Positions 36,748 through 46,607 of a stretch of 64,000 bases of DNA are shown here, one piece after another; the first letter of the stretch is position 1, and every line of letters begins with the position of its first letter. The stretch is from Mesorhizobium sp. STM 4661 (lineage in GTDB: Bacteria; Pseudomonadota; Alphaproteobacteria; Rhizobiales; Rhizobiaceae). The stretch covers positions 1 to 64,000 of the forward strand of contig NZ_CAAF010000019.1 in assembly GCF_000359125.1 (NCBI RefSeq). Direction: 5' to 3'. The translations under genes were made by a program, and so were the position numbers. The notes under the pieces are model-generated. The model made no database searches and had not been told where the DNA came from. It was given only the letters and a program-made list of their open reading frames with translations.

Positions 36748-38303
36748 TGAATGCGAGCTCGATTCAGAAAGCCAACCCGGGCATGAACGACGCCATCCTG
36801 CAGGTCGAGCATCTGTCGATGAAGTTCGGCGGCCTCGTCGCAATCGGCGATCTCTCCTTCCAGGCCCGGCGCGGCGAGATCACCGCGCTGATCGGGCCGA
36901 ACGGCGCCGGCAAGACCACCGTGTTCAACTGCATCACCGGTTTCTACAAACCGTCGGAAGGCATGATCACGCTCAACCGGCAGGATGGAAGCGCCTATCT
37001 GCTCGAACGCCTGCCGAACCATGAAATCCCGGCGCGCGCCAAGGTGGCGCGCACCTTCCAGAACATCCGCCTGTTCTCCGGCATGACACTGCTGGAGAAC
37101 CTTCTGGTCGCCCAACACAACAAGCTGATGAAGGCGTCCGGCTATACCATCCTCGGCCTGTTCGGCTTCAGCGGCTACCGCAAGGCTTCGGCCGAATCGA
37201 TCGAGCTCGCCAAGCACTGGCTGGAGAAGGCCGATCTCGTCGACCGCGCTGACGATCCGGCCGGCGACCTGCCCTATGGCGCGCAGCGGCGCCTGGAGAT
37301 CGCGCGGGCCATGTGCACCGGGCCGGAGCTGCTCTGTCTCGACGAGCCGGCCGCCGGCCTCAATCCGAAGGAATCGATGGCGCTCAACGCGCTGCTGATG
37401 GACATCAAGAACACGACTGGCACGTCGATCCTTTTGATCGAGCACGACATGTCGGTGGTCATGCAGATTTCCGACCACGTCGTCGTGCTCGAATATGGAC
37501 GCAAGATCTCCGACGGCAATCCGCAGTCGGTGCGCACCGACCCGCGCGTCATCGCCGCCTATCTCGGCGTCGACGACGAAGAGGTAGAGACCGTGCTGAC
37601 CGAGGTCGGCGACGAAGACGTGATCGAGCAGTTGGATATCGGTCCGGACTCGGCGCATGGCCCCGGCACATCGGCTTCCTATCTCGCCGGGCCGGTGACC
37701 GACACGGTCGGCCACAGCGAGGGTGAACGCGTCACGGTATCTAAAGGCGCCTCCAAGGCGGGGCAGGTCGACGCGCGCGCGAAGATGGCGGCAAGCCAGC
37801 CCGCCTCGCTGACCGCCGTTCCGACAGGCAGGCCGGCCGCGAAATCTTCCGCTGCCAAATCCCCGGCAGCAAGGCCGTCCGCCAAGGCTCCGGCGACGCC
37901 GAAGACATCAGGGATTTCGAACCGGCTCGCAGCGCCACGCGGCGGCACAGCCGACAATCTGACCCGCATCAAGGGCATCGGCACGGTCAACGAGAAGAAG
38001 CTCAACCAGCACGGCATCTTCCATTTCGACCAGATCGCGGCATGGAAGAAATCCGACGTCGAGGCGGCCGAAGCCTATCTCGCTTTCGACGGGCGCATCG
38101 CGCGCGAGGAATGGGTCAAGCAGGCCAAGCTTCTCAGCCAGGGCAAGGAGACGGAATTCTCGCGCCGCGTCGATGCGGGCAAGGTGGAAACAAGCCATGC
38201 CTCCGGGAAGACTGCTAAAGCAGTTTCCGGGAAGACTGCAAGAGCAGTTTCCGGGACGGCCGCCGCCACGCCTGCGGCGGGCAAGCGCGGAGGGCGCAAG
38301 TGA
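36747..38303 (+). CDS. livG: LivG ATPase with long Ala/Lys tail and HhH domain
   Basis: A 518-aa protein, about twice the usual ~255-290 aa. Residues ~12-285 are a complete LivG ATPase: Walker [10 protein letters not shown], signature region [15 protein letters not shown], Walker [15 protein letters not shown]-loop IEHDMSVVM. Residues ~290-400 are an Ala/Ser/Lys-rich, probably unstructured linker. Residues ~402-465 form a domain starting [12 protein letters not shown] and ending KQAKLLSQG, then a repeated [12 protein letters not shown] tail. That domain aligns along its whole length with the C-terminal domain of ribosomal protein L21 at 2296-3003. It overlaps livF's start. Confidence 0.93.
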   Translation: MNASSIQKANPGMNDAILQVEHLSMKFGGLVAIGDLSFQARRGEITALIGPNGAGKTTVFNCITGFYKPSEGMITLNRQDGSAYLLERLPNHEIPARAKVARTFQNIRLFSGMTLLENLLVAQHNKLMKASGYTILGLFGFSGYRKASAESIELAKHWLEKADLVDRADDPAGDLPYGAQRRLEIARAMCTGPELLCLDEPAAGLNPKESMALNALLMDIKNTTGTSILLIEHDMSVVMQISDHVVVLEYGRKISDGNPQSVRTDPRVIAAYLGVDDEEVETVLTEVGDEDVIEQLDIGPDSAHGPGTSASYLAGPVTDTVGHSEGERVTVSKGASKAGQVDARAKMAASQPASLTAVPTGRPAAKSSAAKSPAARPSAKAPATPKTSGISNRLAAPRGGTADNLTRIKGIGTVNEKKLNQHGIFHFDQIAAWKKSDVEAAEAYLAFDGRIAREEWVKQAKLLSQGKETEFSRRVDAGKVETSHASGKTAKAVSGKTARAVSGTAAATPAAGKRGGRK

Positions 38304-39031
38304 TGGCCGGGACAACGCTGCTCGATATTAGGGGTGTCCAGACCTACTACGGCAACATCCGGGCGCTGAACGGCGTCGATGTCACCGTCAAGCAGGGCGA
38401 GATCGTGGCGCTGATCGGCGCCAACGGCGCCGGCAAGTCGACGCTGATGATGACCATCTTCGGTGCGCCACGCGCCCGCGCGGGCACCATCACCTTCGCC
38501 GGCACCGACATCACCCAGTTGCCGACCCATGAGATCGCGCGCATGCGCATCGCCCAGTCGCCGGAGGGCCGGCGGATATTTCCGCGCATGACGGTGATGG
38601 AAAACCTGCAGATGGGCGCCAGCCTCGACAACCTCGAGCACTATGACGAGGACGTCGAGAAGGTGTTCACGCTGTTCCCGCGCCTGAAGGAACGCATCGC
38701 CCAGCGCGGCGGCACGCTGTCGGGCGGCGAGCAGCAGATGCTGTCGATCGGGCGCGCGCTGATGGCACGGCCGAAGCTGCTGCTGCTCGACGAGCCGTCG
38801 CTCGGCCTGGCGCCGCTGATCGTCAAGCAGATCTTCGACGCCATCCGCGAGCTGAACCGTACGCAGGGGCTGACCGTGTTCCTGGTCGAGCAGAACGCCT
38901 TCGGCGCGCTGAAGCTCGCCACGCGCGGCTATGTCATGGTCAACGGCAATGTGACGATGAGCGGCACCGGCAAGGAGCTGCTCGCCAATCCGGAAGTGCG
39001 CGCCGCCTATCTCGAAGGCGGCCATCACTGA
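38303..39031 (+). CDS. livF: Branched-chain amino-acid ABC transporter ATPase LivF
   Basis: A 242-aa second ATPase of the LIV transporter. Walker A GANGAGKST, signature LSGGEQQMLSIGRALM, Walker B LLLLDEPSLGLAP, and the LivF-type DITQLPTHEIARMRIAQSPE. Normal length, without the tail seen in LivG. The ATG overlaps the livG stop (TGATG), so the two ATPases are translationally coupled. Confidence 0.96.
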   Translation: MAGTTLLDIRGVQTYYGNIRALNGVDVTVKQGEIVALIGANGAGKSTLMMTIFGAPRARAGTITFAGTDITQLPTHEIARMRIAQSPEGRRIFPRMTVMENLQMGASLDNLEHYDEDVEKVFTLFPRLKERIAQRGGTLSGGEQQMLSIGRALMARPKLLLLDEPSLGLAPLIVKQIFDAIRELNRTQGLTVFLVEQNAFGALKLATRGYVMVNGNVTMSGTGKELLANPEVRAAYLEGGHH

Positions 39032-39050
39032 GTTCAGGAGTCTTAAAGTC

Positions 39051-39398
39051 ATGCAGGGCATTCTCTACGAGGAACCCTCGATCTGGCAGTTCTTCTTCGT
39101 CACCTGCCTGCTCGGCGGCTGGGCGGCTTGGATGACGGGCAAGGCCAGCGCCCAGACATGGCGCAGCTTTCTCCAGCTGTTCGCCTACATGCTGGGCCTC
39201 GGCCTCGGCGTAAGGTTCATCCATCATGCACTGTTCAACGGCACGATGTTCTCGCTGCATTACTATATCGTCGACACTATCGTGCTGATGATATTGGGCT
39301 TCATCGGCTATCAATACACGCGCACCAACCAGATGGTGACACAGTATAATTGGCTCTACGAAAGAGCCTCGCTTTTGAGCTGGAAACCAAAAGGTTGA
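39051..39398 (+). CDS. DUF6867 membrane protein of the liv operon
   Basis: A 115-aa protein with three hydrophobic stretches (WQFFFVTCLLGGWAAWM, FLQLFAYMLGLGLGVRFI, YYIVDTIVLMILGFIGY). EEPSIWQFF at the N-terminus and VTQYNWLYERASLLSW at the C-terminus are typical of DUF6867, usually found beside LIV transporters in Rhizobiales. It lies 19 nt after livF. Its function is unknown; an accessory subunit of the transporter is a fair guess from location. Confidence 0.85.
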   Translation: MQGILYEEPSIWQFFFVTCLLGGWAAWMTGKASAQTWRSFLQLFAYMLGLGLGVRFIHHALFNGTMFSLHYYIVDTIVLMILGFIGYQYTRTNQMVTQYNWLYERASLLSWKPKG

Positions 39399-39479
39399 CG
39401 TTCATCATTAACGCCGTTTCGGAAATGAATCGGCGTGACAAGTGCCTGAAAATCGGCAAAGTACGCTTTCTGCGAGTAA

Positions 39480-39517
39480 GAGTGGGCATCGCATGGAAGC
39501 ATCATTCACGCCCACTC
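39480..39517. promoter_or_regulatory. Stem-loop in the livK leader
   Basis: GAGTGGGC (39480-39487) pairs with GCCCACTC (39510-39517), ending 20 nt before the livK ATG. It could hold the RBS region or stabilise an abundant livK transcript. Nothing identifies a riboswitch. Confidence 0.4.
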
Positions 39518-39537
39518 CGTAAATGGGAGCGTTTTAC

Positions 39538-40656
39538 ATGAGAAAATCACTTTTGTCCGCCGTCGCCCTGACCGCGCTTGTCGCGTTCGGCGGCAGCGCG
39601 TGGGCTGACGTACTGATCGGCGTCGCCGGTCCGATCACCGGTCCGAACGCCGCCTTCGGCGCACAGCTGCAGAAGGGCACCGAGGCGGCGGCCGCCGACA
39701 TCAATGCGGCTGGCGGCATCAACGGCGAGCAGATCAAGCTTTCGATCGGCGACGACGTCTCCGATCCGAAGCAGGGCATCTCGGTCGCCAACAAGTTCGT
39801 CGGCGACGGCGTCAAGTTCGTGGTCGGCCACTTCAACTCGGGCGTCTCGATCCCGGCGTCGGAAGTCTACGCGGAGAACGGCATCCTCGAAATCACGCCG
39901 TCCGCGACCAACCCGAAGTTCACCGAGCGTGGCTTGTGGAACACGTTCCGCACCTGCGGACGCGACGACCAGCAGGGCAGCATCGCCGGCGCCTATCTGG
40001 CGGCGAACTTCAAGGACGGCAAGATCGCGGTCATCCACGACAAGACGACCTACGGCCAGGGCCTCGCCGACGAGACCAAGAAGGCGATGAACGCGGCGGG
40101 CGTGACGGAAGTCATGTACGAAGGCGTCAATGTCGGCGACAAGGACTTCTCGGCGCTGATCGCCAAGATGAAGGAAGCCGGCGTTTCCATCATCTATTGG
40201 GGCGGCCTGCACACCGAAGCCGGCCTGATCATCCGCCAGGCGGCCGATCAGGGCCTCAAGGCGACACTGGTTTCCGGCGACGGCATCGTGTCGAACGAAT
40301 TGGCCTCGATCGCGGGCGACGCGGTCGCGGGTACGCTGAACACGTTCGGCCCCGATCCGCGCCTGATCCCCGCCAACAAGGAACTCGTCGAGAAGTTCCG
40401 CGCCCAGGGCTTCGAACCCGAGGCGTACACGCTCTACTCTTACGCCGCCATGCAGGCCATCGCGGCTGCCGCGACGGCCGCCAAGTCGAACGACCCGCAG
40501 GAAGTCGCCAAGGCTCTCAAGGCCAACGGCCCGTTCAAGACCGTGCTTGGCGATCTTTCCTATGACGAGAAGGGCGATCCGAAGCTGCCGGGCTATGTCA
40601 TGTACGAATGGAAGAAGGGCGACGACGGCAAGTACACCTACATCCAGAAGATGTAA
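39538..40656 (+). CDS. livK: Branched-chain amino-acid ABC transporter substrate-binding protein
   Basis: A 372-aa periplasmic binding protein. The signal peptide [20 protein letters not shown] ends around AWA-D (residue 23), then [20 protein letters not shown], the LivK/LivJ start of the mature protein. [20 protein letters not shown] and [11 protein letters not shown], with a cysteine forming the usual disulphide, are typical. It captures amino acids for LivHMGF. It has its own leader with a stem-loop and ends in a strong terminator, so it is likely made in excess. Confidence 0.95.
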   Translation: MRKSLLSAVALTALVAFGGSAWADVLIGVAGPITGPNAAFGAQLQKGTEAAAADINAAGGINGEQIKLSIGDDVSDPKQGISVANKFVGDGVKFVVGHFNSGVSIPASEVYAENGILEITPSATNPKFTERGLWNTFRTCGRDDQQGSIAGAYLAANFKDGKIAVIHDKTTYGQGLADETKKAMNAAGVTEVMYEGVNVGDKDFSALIAKMKEAGVSIIYWGGLHTEAGLIIRQAADQGLKATLVSGDGIVSNELASIAGDAVAGTLNTFGPDPRLIPANKELVEKFRAQGFEPEAYTLYSYAAMQAIAAAATAAKSNDPQEVAKALKANGPFKTVLGDLSYDEKGDPKLPGYVMYEWKKGDDGKYTYIQKM

Positions 40657-40680
40657 GCCTGTCGGCCACGACATTTTTGG

Positions 40681-40710
40681 AATGCCCGGCGCCAGCGCCG
40701 GGCATTTTCG
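40681..40710 (+). terminator. Terminator of the liv operon
   Basis: A perfect 12-bp stem AATGCCCGGCGC / GCGCCGGGCATT with a 2-nt loop, followed by TTTCG. It closes livK ahead of pyc. Confidence 0.88.
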
Positions 40711-40831
40711 TTTGACGACGAAGAAATCCATTTAAATCGGTTTAATCGCCTCGTGATTTTGTTTGCACTGCAGCATTTTCGCGCTAATCATTGCTTCAGT
40801 CCCCATCCTCTCCACGTCTGGAACCTTGTCC

Positions 40832-43800
40832 TTGGCAATCACGAAGATACTTGTCGCCAACCGGTCCGAAATCGCCATCCGCGTCTTTCGCGCGGCCAAC
40901 GAACTCGGCCTCAAAACCGTGGCGATCTGGGCCGAGGAAGACAAATATTCGCTGCACCGCTTCAAGGCCGACGAAAGCTATCAGGTCGGACGCGGGCCGC
41001 ACCTCAACAGGGACATGGGGCCAATCGAAAGCTATCTGTCGATCGAAGAGGTGATCCGTGTCGCCAGGCTTTCGGGCGCCGACGCCATCCATCCGGGCTA
41101 TGGGCTTTTGTCGGAGAGCCCCGAATTCGCCGAGGCCTGCGCCGAGGCCGGCATCATTTTCATCGGCCCCAAGCCGGATACGATGCGCAGGCTCGGCAAC
41201 AAGGTCGCCGCGCGCAATCTGGCCATCGAGGTCGGCGTGCCGGTGATCCCCGCCACCGATCCGTTGCCGGATGACATGGAGTCGGTCAAGAAACTGGCCA
41301 AGGAGGTCGGCTATCCGGTGATGCTGAAGGCATCATGGGGCGGCGGCGGGCGCGGCATGCGCGCCATTCGCTCCGAGGCCGACCTTGCCCGAGAAGTCAC
41401 GGAAGGCAAGCGTGAGGCGAAGGCGGCCTTCGGCAAGGACGAGGTCTATCTTGAAAAGCTGATCGAGCGCGCCCGCCATGTCGAGGTGCAGGTGCTGGGC
41501 GACACACATGGCAATGCCGTGCATCTGTTCGAGCGCGACTGTTCGATCCAGCGCCGCAACCAGAAGGTGGTCGAGCGGGCGCCTGCGCCTTATCTCGAGC
41601 AGTCACTGCGCGAGGAGCTCTGCGGCCATGCGCTGAAGATCGCCCGCGAGACGAGCTATGTCGGCGCCGGCACGGTCGAGTTCCTGCAGGATGCCGATAC
41701 CGGCAAATTCTACTTCATCGAGGTCAATCCGCGCATCCAGGTCGAGCACACCGTTACCGAGCAGGTGACCGGCATCGACATCGTCAAGGCGCAGATCCAC
41801 ATACTCGACGGTTTCGCCATCGGCACGGCGGAATCGGGTGTGCCGGCGCAGAAGGACATCAGGCTGAACGGCCATGCACTGCAGTGCCGCATCACCACCG
41901 AAGATCCCGAGCACAATTTCATCCCGGACTATGGCCGCATCACCGCCTATCGCGGCGCCACCGGCTTCGGCATTCGCCTCGACGGCGGCACCGCCTATTC
42001 GGGCGCGGTGATCACCCGCTTCTACGATCCGCTGCTGGAAAAGGTGACGGCGTGGGCGCCGACGCCGGCCGAGACCATCGCCCGCATGAACCGGGCGCTG
42101 CGCGAGTTCCGCATCCGCGGCGTCGCCACCAACCTGACCTTCCTCGAAGCGATCATCAACCATCCGAGTTTCGCCGACAATTCCTATACGACCAAGTTCA
42201 TCGACACGACGCCGGAACTGTTTGCCAGCGTGAAGCGGCAGGACCGCGCGACCAAGCTGCTCAACTATCTGGCCGACGTCTCGGTCAACGGCCATCCCGA
42301 AACACGCGGCCGGCCGCAGCCGAAGGCCGACAGCGCCGCACCCATCGTGCCTTATCTCAACGGCAATGTGCCTGGTGGCAGCAAGCAGAAGCTCGACGTG
42401 CTTGGGCCGGAGAAATTCGCGGCCTGGATGCGCGAGCAAAGCCAAGTGCTCGTTACCGACACGACGATGCGCGATGGCCATCAGTCGCTGCTCGCCACCC
42501 GCATGCGCACGCATGACATCGCCGGCATTGCCGGCACCTACGCGCGTGCCTTGCCGCAGCTGCTGTCGCTCGAATGCTGGGGCGGCGCGACGTTCGACGT
42601 CGCCATGCGTTTCCTCACCGAGGACCCGTGGGAGCGGCTGTCGCTGGTGCGCGACGCCGCGCCCAATCTGTTGCTGCAGATGCTTCTGCGCGGCGCCAAC
42701 GGCGTCGGCTACACCAACTATCCCGACAATGTCGTCCAGCATTTCGTCAGCCAAGCGGCCGCAGGCGGCATCGACCTGTTTCGCGTCTTCGATTGCCTCA
42801 ACTGGGTCGACAACATGCGCGTCGCCATGGACGCGGTCGGCGCCGAGGGCAAGCTGATCGAGGCGGCGATCTGCTACACCGGCGACATACTCGATCCGAC
42901 CCGCGCCAAGTACGATCTCAAATATTATGTCGGGCTGGCCAAGGAATTGCAGGCGGCAGGCGCTCATATCATCGCGGTCAAGGACATGGCCGGGCTGTTG
43001 AAGCCGGCGGCCGCACGCGTCCTGTTCAAGGCGCTGCGCGAGGCGATCGACCTGCCGATCCATTTCCACACGCATGACACGTCGGGCCTGTCGGCGGCGA
43101 CAGTGCTGGCGGCGGTGGAGAGCGGTGTCGACGCCATCGATGCGGCGATGGACTCTTTCTCGGGCAACACTTCGCAGCCTTGCCTTGGCTCGATCGTCGA
43201 GGCGCTGAAGGGCACCGAGCGGGATCCCGGCCTCGACCCGCAATGGATCCGGAAGATATCGTTCTACTGGGAAGCGGTGCGCAACCAGTACGCCGCCTTC
43301 GAGAGCGACCTGAAAGGACCGGCGTCGGAAGTCTACCTGCATGAGATGCCGGGCGGGCAGTTCACCAATCTCAAGGAACAGGCGCGCTCGCTCGGGCTGG
43401 AGACTCGCTGGCACGAGGTGGCGCAGACCTATCACGACGTCAATCTGATGTTCGGCGACATCGTCAAGGTGACGCCGTCGTCGAAGGTGGTCGGCGACAT
43501 GGCATTGATGATGGTGAGCCAGGACCTGACCGTCGCCGACGTCGAGAACCCGGCCAGGGACATCGCCTTCCCGGACTCGGTCGTCTCCATGTTGCGCGGC
43601 GATCTCGGCCAGTCGCCCGGCGGCTGGCCGGAGGCGCTGCAGAAGAAGGCGCTGAAGGGCGACAGGCCGATCACGGTGCGGCCGGGTTCGCTGCTGAAAG
43701 CAGCCGATCTCAAGAAGAGCCGGACCGAAATCGAGGAAAAACTCGAGCGCAAGCTCAGCGAGTTCGAGTTCGCCTCGTGGCTGATGTACCCGAAGGTTTT

Positions 43801-44290
43801 CTCGGACTTCGCCGCCGCGCAGGAGACCTACGGGCCGGTCAGCGTGCTGCCGACGCCGACCTATTTCTACGGCATGAAGCCGGAGGACGAGATTTTCGTC
43901 GACATCGAAAAGGGCAAGACGCTGGTGGTGCGCTGTCTCGCCATTGGCGATGTCGACGACAAGGGCATGGTCACCGTGTTCTTCGAGCTCAACGGCCAGC
44001 CGCGCCGGGTGAAGGTGCCGGACCGGGCGCATGGCGCATCCGCCGCCAAGGCGCGGCGCAAGGCGGAGCCGGGCAACGAGGCACATGTCGGCGCGCCGAT
44101 GCCGGGTGTCGTCTCCGCGCTTGCGGTTGCCGCAGGGCAGGCGGTCAAGGCCGGCGACGTGCTTTTGTCGATCGAGGCGATGAAGATGGAAACCGCGCTG
44201 CATGCCGAGCGTGACGGCACGATCGCCGAAGTGCTGGTCAAGGCCGGCGACCAGATCGATGCGAAGGATCTGCTGATCGCCTTCGGGTGA
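40832..44290 (+). CDS. pyc: Pyruvate carboxylase
   Basis: A 1152-aa biotin enzyme making oxaloacetate. The start is most likely the TTG at 40832 (MAITKILVANRSEIAIRVF); no ATG fits and upstream codons have no similarity. Biotin carboxylase covers ~1-450 (GGGGRGMR, LFERDCSIQRRNQKVVERAP, IEVNPRIQVEHTVTE). The carboxyltransferase covers ~530-1000 (TTMRDGHQSLLATRMRT, FDCLNWVDNM, VKDMAGLLKP). The C-terminal biotinyl domain has Lys1118 in EAMKMET. Full length for the family. It is monocistronic, between the liv terminator and a repeat element. Confidence 0.97.
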   Translation: MAITKILVANRSEIAIRVFRAANELGLKTVAIWAEEDKYSLHRFKADESYQVGRGPHLNRDMGPIESYLSIEEVIRVARLSGADAIHPGYGLLSESPEFAEACAEAGIIFIGPKPDTMRRLGNKVAARNLAIEVGVPVIPATDPLPDDMESVKKLAKEVGYPVMLKASWGGGGRGMRAIRSEADLAREVTEGKREAKAAFGKDEVYLEKLIERARHVEVQVLGDTHGNAVHLFERDCSIQRRNQKVVERAPAPYLEQSLREELCGHALKIARETSYVGAGTVEFLQDADTGKFYFIEVNPRIQVEHTVTEQVTGIDIVKAQIHILDGFAIGTAESGVPAQKDIRLNGHALQCRITTEDPEHNFIPDYGRITAYRGATGFGIRLDGGTAYSGAVITRFYDPLLEKVTAWAPTPAETIARMNRALREFRIRGVATNLTFLEAIINHPSFADNSYTTKFIDTTPELFASVKRQDRATKLLNYLADVSVNGHPETRGRPQPKADSAAPIVPYLNGNVPGGSKQKLDVLGPEKFAAWMREQSQVLVTDTTMRDGHQSLLATRMRTHDIAGIAGTYARALPQLLSLECWGGATFDVAMRFLTEDPWERLSLVRDAAPNLLLQMLLRGANGVGYTNYPDNVVQHFVSQAAAGGIDLFRVFDCLNWVDNMRVAMDAVGAEGKLIEAAICYTGDILDPTRAKYDLKYYVGLAKELQAAGAHIIAVKDMAGLLKPAAARVLFKALREAIDLPIHFHTHDTSGLSAATVLAAVESGVDAIDAAMDSFSGNTSQPCLGSIVEALKGTERDPGLDPQWIRKISFYWEAVRNQYAAFESDLKGPASEVYLHEMPGGQFTNLKEQARSLGLETRWHEVAQTYHDVNLMFGDIVKVTPSSKVVGDMALMMVSQDLTVADVENPARDIAFPDSVVSMLRGDLGQSPGGWPEALQKKALKGDRPITVRPGSLLKAADLKKSRTEIEEKLERKLSEFEFASWLMYPKVFSDFAAAQETYGPVSVLPTPTYFYGMKPEDEIFVDIEKGKTLVVRCLAIGDVDDKGMVTVFFELNGQPRRVKVPDRAHGASAAKARRKAEPGNEAHVGAPMPGVVSALAVAAGQAVKAGDVLLSIEAMKMETALHAERDGTIAEVLVKAGDQIDAKDLLIAFG

Positions 44291-44318
44291 GACGAGGCGA
44301 CCCTTCATGGGATATCCA

Positions 44319-44578
44319 GGGCAATCGCTCCAGGTCAATCGCCGATCTTGGCGCTGCCCCTCGTCCGCCTGCCGGCACCTTCTCCCCGTATAGCGACGGG
44401 GAGAAGGGACAATGGCCGCAACGCTGGCGCCCTTTTTGCGACGCTGGTGATTGGCGAAACCATAAATGAGAGCGTCCCTCTCCCCGTCGCTATACGGGGA
44501 GAGGATGCCGGCAGGCAGGTGAGGGGCAGCGCAAACGCCTGGCAAGATGCAAATTCGAACCTGAAGTGATTGCCCCTT
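44319..44578. repeat. RIME/MITE-like palindromic repeat element
   Basis: About 260 bp. The ends are AGGGCAATCGC at 44318-44328 and a complementary GATTGCCCCT at 44568. The main arms are GCGCTGCCCCTCGTCCGCCTG (44351) and its complement near 44532. An inner CTCCCCGTATAGCGACGGGGAG hairpin occurs twice. It fills most of the 398-base gap between pyc and gapR and has no gene in it. The terminal AGGGCAATCG is shared with the element at 4091-4279. Confidence 0.8.
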
Positions 44579-44688
44579 CATGCCGCATCGATAACGGCTT
44601 GACCCGCGGCGCCCGGTCGGGCATCGAACCCGCTCAAATTTGCCGCTTGTCCATCGAGTCGCGGCATGAAAAACGAAGCGGAGAAAAA

Positions 44689-44949
44689 ATGGCCGACGAC
44701 ATTGCCGAGACCAGCCAGACTGTTGCCGCCGGCCAGTTGCGCGCCTTCATCGAGCGCATTGAGCGGCTCGAGGAAGAGAAGAAGACGATCTCCGACGACA
44801 TCAAGGAAGTGTTCGCCGAAGCCAAGGGCACCGGCTTCGACACCAAGGCGATGCGGTCGATCATCCGGCTGCGCAAGAAGGACCAGGCCGAGCGCCAGGA
44901 AGAGGAAACCATCCTCGACCTCTACAAGGCCGCGCTCGGCATGGTGTAA
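44689..44949 (+). CDS. gapR: GapR-type DNA-binding protein (DUF2312)
   Basis: An 86-aa protein starting [20 protein letters not shown] with GAGAAAAA upstream; the longer frame runs out of the repeat and is rejected. [40 protein letters not shown] and the acidic [14 protein letters not shown] end are the DUF2312/GapR signature. GapR of Caulobacter binds overtwisted AT-rich DNA and stimulates topoisomerases. The protein is almost all helical, with a coiled-coil dimerisation helix. Confidence 0.95.
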   Translation: MADDIAETSQTVAAGQLRAFIERIERLEEEKKTISDDIKEVFAEAKGTGFDTKAMRSIIRLRKKDQAERQEEETILDLYKAALGMV

Positions 44950-44967
44950 GGCTGGTAACAGCCTTGG

Positions 44968-44987
44968 GCGCCGGTTGCGGCGCCCTC
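44968..44987 (+). terminator. GC-rich hairpin after gapR
   Basis: GGGCGCCG-GTTG-CGGCGCCC, a perfect 8-bp stem. It lacks a T-run, so terminator function is uncertain; it ends 12 nt before the next ATG. Confidence 0.45.
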
Positions 44988-44999
44988 AACGGGTGAACC

Positions 45000-45449
45000 A
45001 TGAGCGAATTCGATTTCGGCGCCCGTCGCGCTTCTGAATTCCGCCAACGCGGCTTCTGGGCGCTGTTCGCGGAACGGCATCCGGAAGAAAGGGCTCTGAT
45101 GGCGAGGCGCGGACCCTGGTTCTGGCAGCGCGGGCTGCCCGACTTCGCGTTGGTCGTTTCCATGTATGTCGCGCCGGCGCAGAACCATGTCGGTGTCTTC
45201 TTCGGTCGCAACGAGAAGCTCGGCGCCACCGAAGCATGGACGCGCCTCCGGCCCTTCAAGGCGGCAATCGAGGACAGACTGGGACTTAGGCCCGAGCAGC
45301 GTTCCGAAGGGCTGGGCATAAACTCGCTGTGGCGGGTGAACTGCTTTGCCGAGGACAATTGGCCGGCGATGGCCGACTGGCTGGTGACGGAGGCTTCGCG
45401 CATCGAACGCGCGGTCGTCGAGGTTTTGGGAGACGAAGCCCGATCGTGA
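45000..45449 (+). CDS. Hypothetical protein (possibly DUF4268-like)
   Basis: A 149-aa soluble protein starting MSEFDFGARRASEFRQRGFW, rich in Arg and Trp. VGVFFGRNEKLGATEAWTRL and LRPFKAAIEDRLG faintly recall DUF4268 nuclease-associated domains, but I would not rely on it. No signal peptide or membrane segment. It is 50 nt after gapR, separated by a hairpin, and convergent with arsC. Codon use is like the neighbours, so it is likely a real gene. Confidence 0.7.
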   Translation: MSEFDFGARRASEFRQRGFWALFAERHPEERALMARRGPWFWQRGLPDFALVVSMYVAPAQNHVGVFFGRNEKLGATEAWTRLRPFKAAIEDRLGLRPEQRSEGLGINSLWRVNCFAEDNWPAMADWLVTEASRIERAVVEVLGDEARS

Positions 45450-45500
45450 GGTTGGTCGCCAGTCATGCACTGACCGCACGGCAATCGAAACGCATCGCCC

Positions 45501-46010
45501 TCAGTTTGGCTTCGAGGCGTCGCGCCCAATTTCGTCGAGATGTTGCTGCAGGGCCAGATTGTCGAGCGACTCCATCGGCAAATTGGTGAATACCGCGATG
45601 CGGTTGTTGAGCATGCGGTAGGCCTCGGCGAAGGCGAGATGCTGCTCGGCCTCGGTGCCGTCGGCTTTGGCGGGGTCCGGCACCGCCCATAGCGCGGTCA
45701 TCGGGTGGCCGGGCCAGATAGGGCAGCTTTCATTGGCCGTGCTGTCGCAAACGGTGAAGACGAAGTTCATCTCCGGTGAGCCGGGTTTGGAAAATTCGTC
45801 CCAGCTTTTCGACCTGGCGAAGGATGTGTCGTATTTCAGGCTTTCCAGCAGCTGCAGCGCATAGGGATTGACGGTTCCCTTCGGTTGCGAGCCGGCGGAA
45901 AAGGCCTTGAAGCGGCCGTCGCCGATGCGGTTGAGAATGGCTTCGCCCATGATCGACCGGGCCGAGTTGGCGTTGCAGAGAAAGAGGACATTATAGGCAT
46001 GATCGCTCAT
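45501..46010 (-). CDS. arsC: Arsenate reductase (low-molecular-weight phosphatase type)
   Basis: A 169-aa protein. VLFLCNANSARSIMGEAIL has the CX5R phosphatase-loop motif, FSAGSQPKGTVNPYALQLL and NFVFTVCDSTANESCPIWPG are ArsC blocks with the further redox cysteines. It reduces arsenate to arsenite for export. No arsR or arsenite pump is adjacent, so it may work with a remote pump or act as a general low-molecular-weight phosphatase. The ATG at 46010 is unambiguous. Confidence 0.92.
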   Translation of the reverse strand: MSDHAYNVLFLCNANSARSIMGEAILNRIGDGRFKAFSAGSQPKGTVNPYALQLLESLKYDTSFARSKSWDEFSKPGSPEMNFVFTVCDSTANESCPIWPGHPMTALWAVPDPAKADGTEAEQHLAFAEAYRMLNNRIAVFTNLPMESLDNLALQQHLDEIGRDASKPN

Positions 46011-46191
46011 TCAGAACTCCTCCGTGTTGGCGCTGCTGTGACAGAATGGCGATGCGGACAACAAGTTCCGGATTGTGAAAGTATTAATGACAGATTTCTG
46101 TGTCATGTACGTGTCACATTTCGCCGGGTCTTGCTTTGCCGGTGAGGTTCGGCATTTTCGACGTTCCACGAGCGCAAGCGAGGCTCAATCG

Positions 46192-46536
46192 ATGGGCGAT
46201 TCGGATCAGGCCGAAACGGCGCCGAAAAAGGTCAGCCAGCCAGCCGGCTTCTTCCGTTCGCGCTGGCAGGGCGCGGCGCCGCTCGACCGGCTGTTCTGGC
46301 GCGATCTGGTCTTGGTTGGCACGGCGATCAACATTGCAGTGTCGGTGCTGGCACTCATCCTGCTCGGGTTGAAAATGCCGCTTGCCCTCGTTCTCGCCGT
46401 GCATTTCGCGCTGGTGCCCTACAACATCTTTCTCACTCTTGCCGTCTGGCGAACCGCGGAAAAGTCCGGCGGCTTCAAGGCCTCGCTGATGATGATCGGG
46501 GCCGTGCTGTGGCTGGTCCTGGTGGTGGTGGTCTGA
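46192..46536 (+). CDS. Small membrane protein, unknown function
   Basis: A 114-aa protein starting MGDSDQAETAPKKVSQPAGF. Three hydrophobic stretches follow (LVGTAINIAVSVLALILLGL, LALVLAVHFALVPYNIFLTL, KASLMMIGAVLWLVLVVVV). A charged N-terminus should be cytoplasmic. An in-frame extension to 46075 exists but lacks an RBS. It is divergent from arsC and convergent with msrB, from which it is separated by a terminator. No family recognised. Confidence 0.7.
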   Translation: MGDSDQAETAPKKVSQPAGFFRSRWQGAAPLDRLFWRDLVLVGTAINIAVSVLALILLGLKMPLALVLAVHFALVPYNIFLTLAVWRTAEKSGGFKASLMMIGAVLWLVLVVVV

Positions 46537-46557
46537 CACGATGCGGTCACGCATGAA

Positions 46558-46584
46558 AAAGGGCGGCCGCAGCCGCCCTTTACA
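46558..46584. terminator. Bidirectional terminator between membrane-protein gene and msrB
   Basis: AAAGGGCGGC-CGCA-GCCGCCCTTT, a perfect 10-bp stem with A-run on the left and T-run on the right, placed between convergent genes. Confidence 0.85.
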
Positions 46585-46607
46585 AAGGTGACGATCAAAC
46601 GATGGGC

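Noticed and set aside
39480..39517. Leader stem-loop considered as a riboswitch
   Set aside because: Only one simple stem, with no conserved ligand-binding core.
41603..44581. 992-codon minus-strand frame antisense to pyc
   Set aside because: A high-GC shadow of pyruvate carboxylase; product is Arg/His/Asp-rich without motifs.
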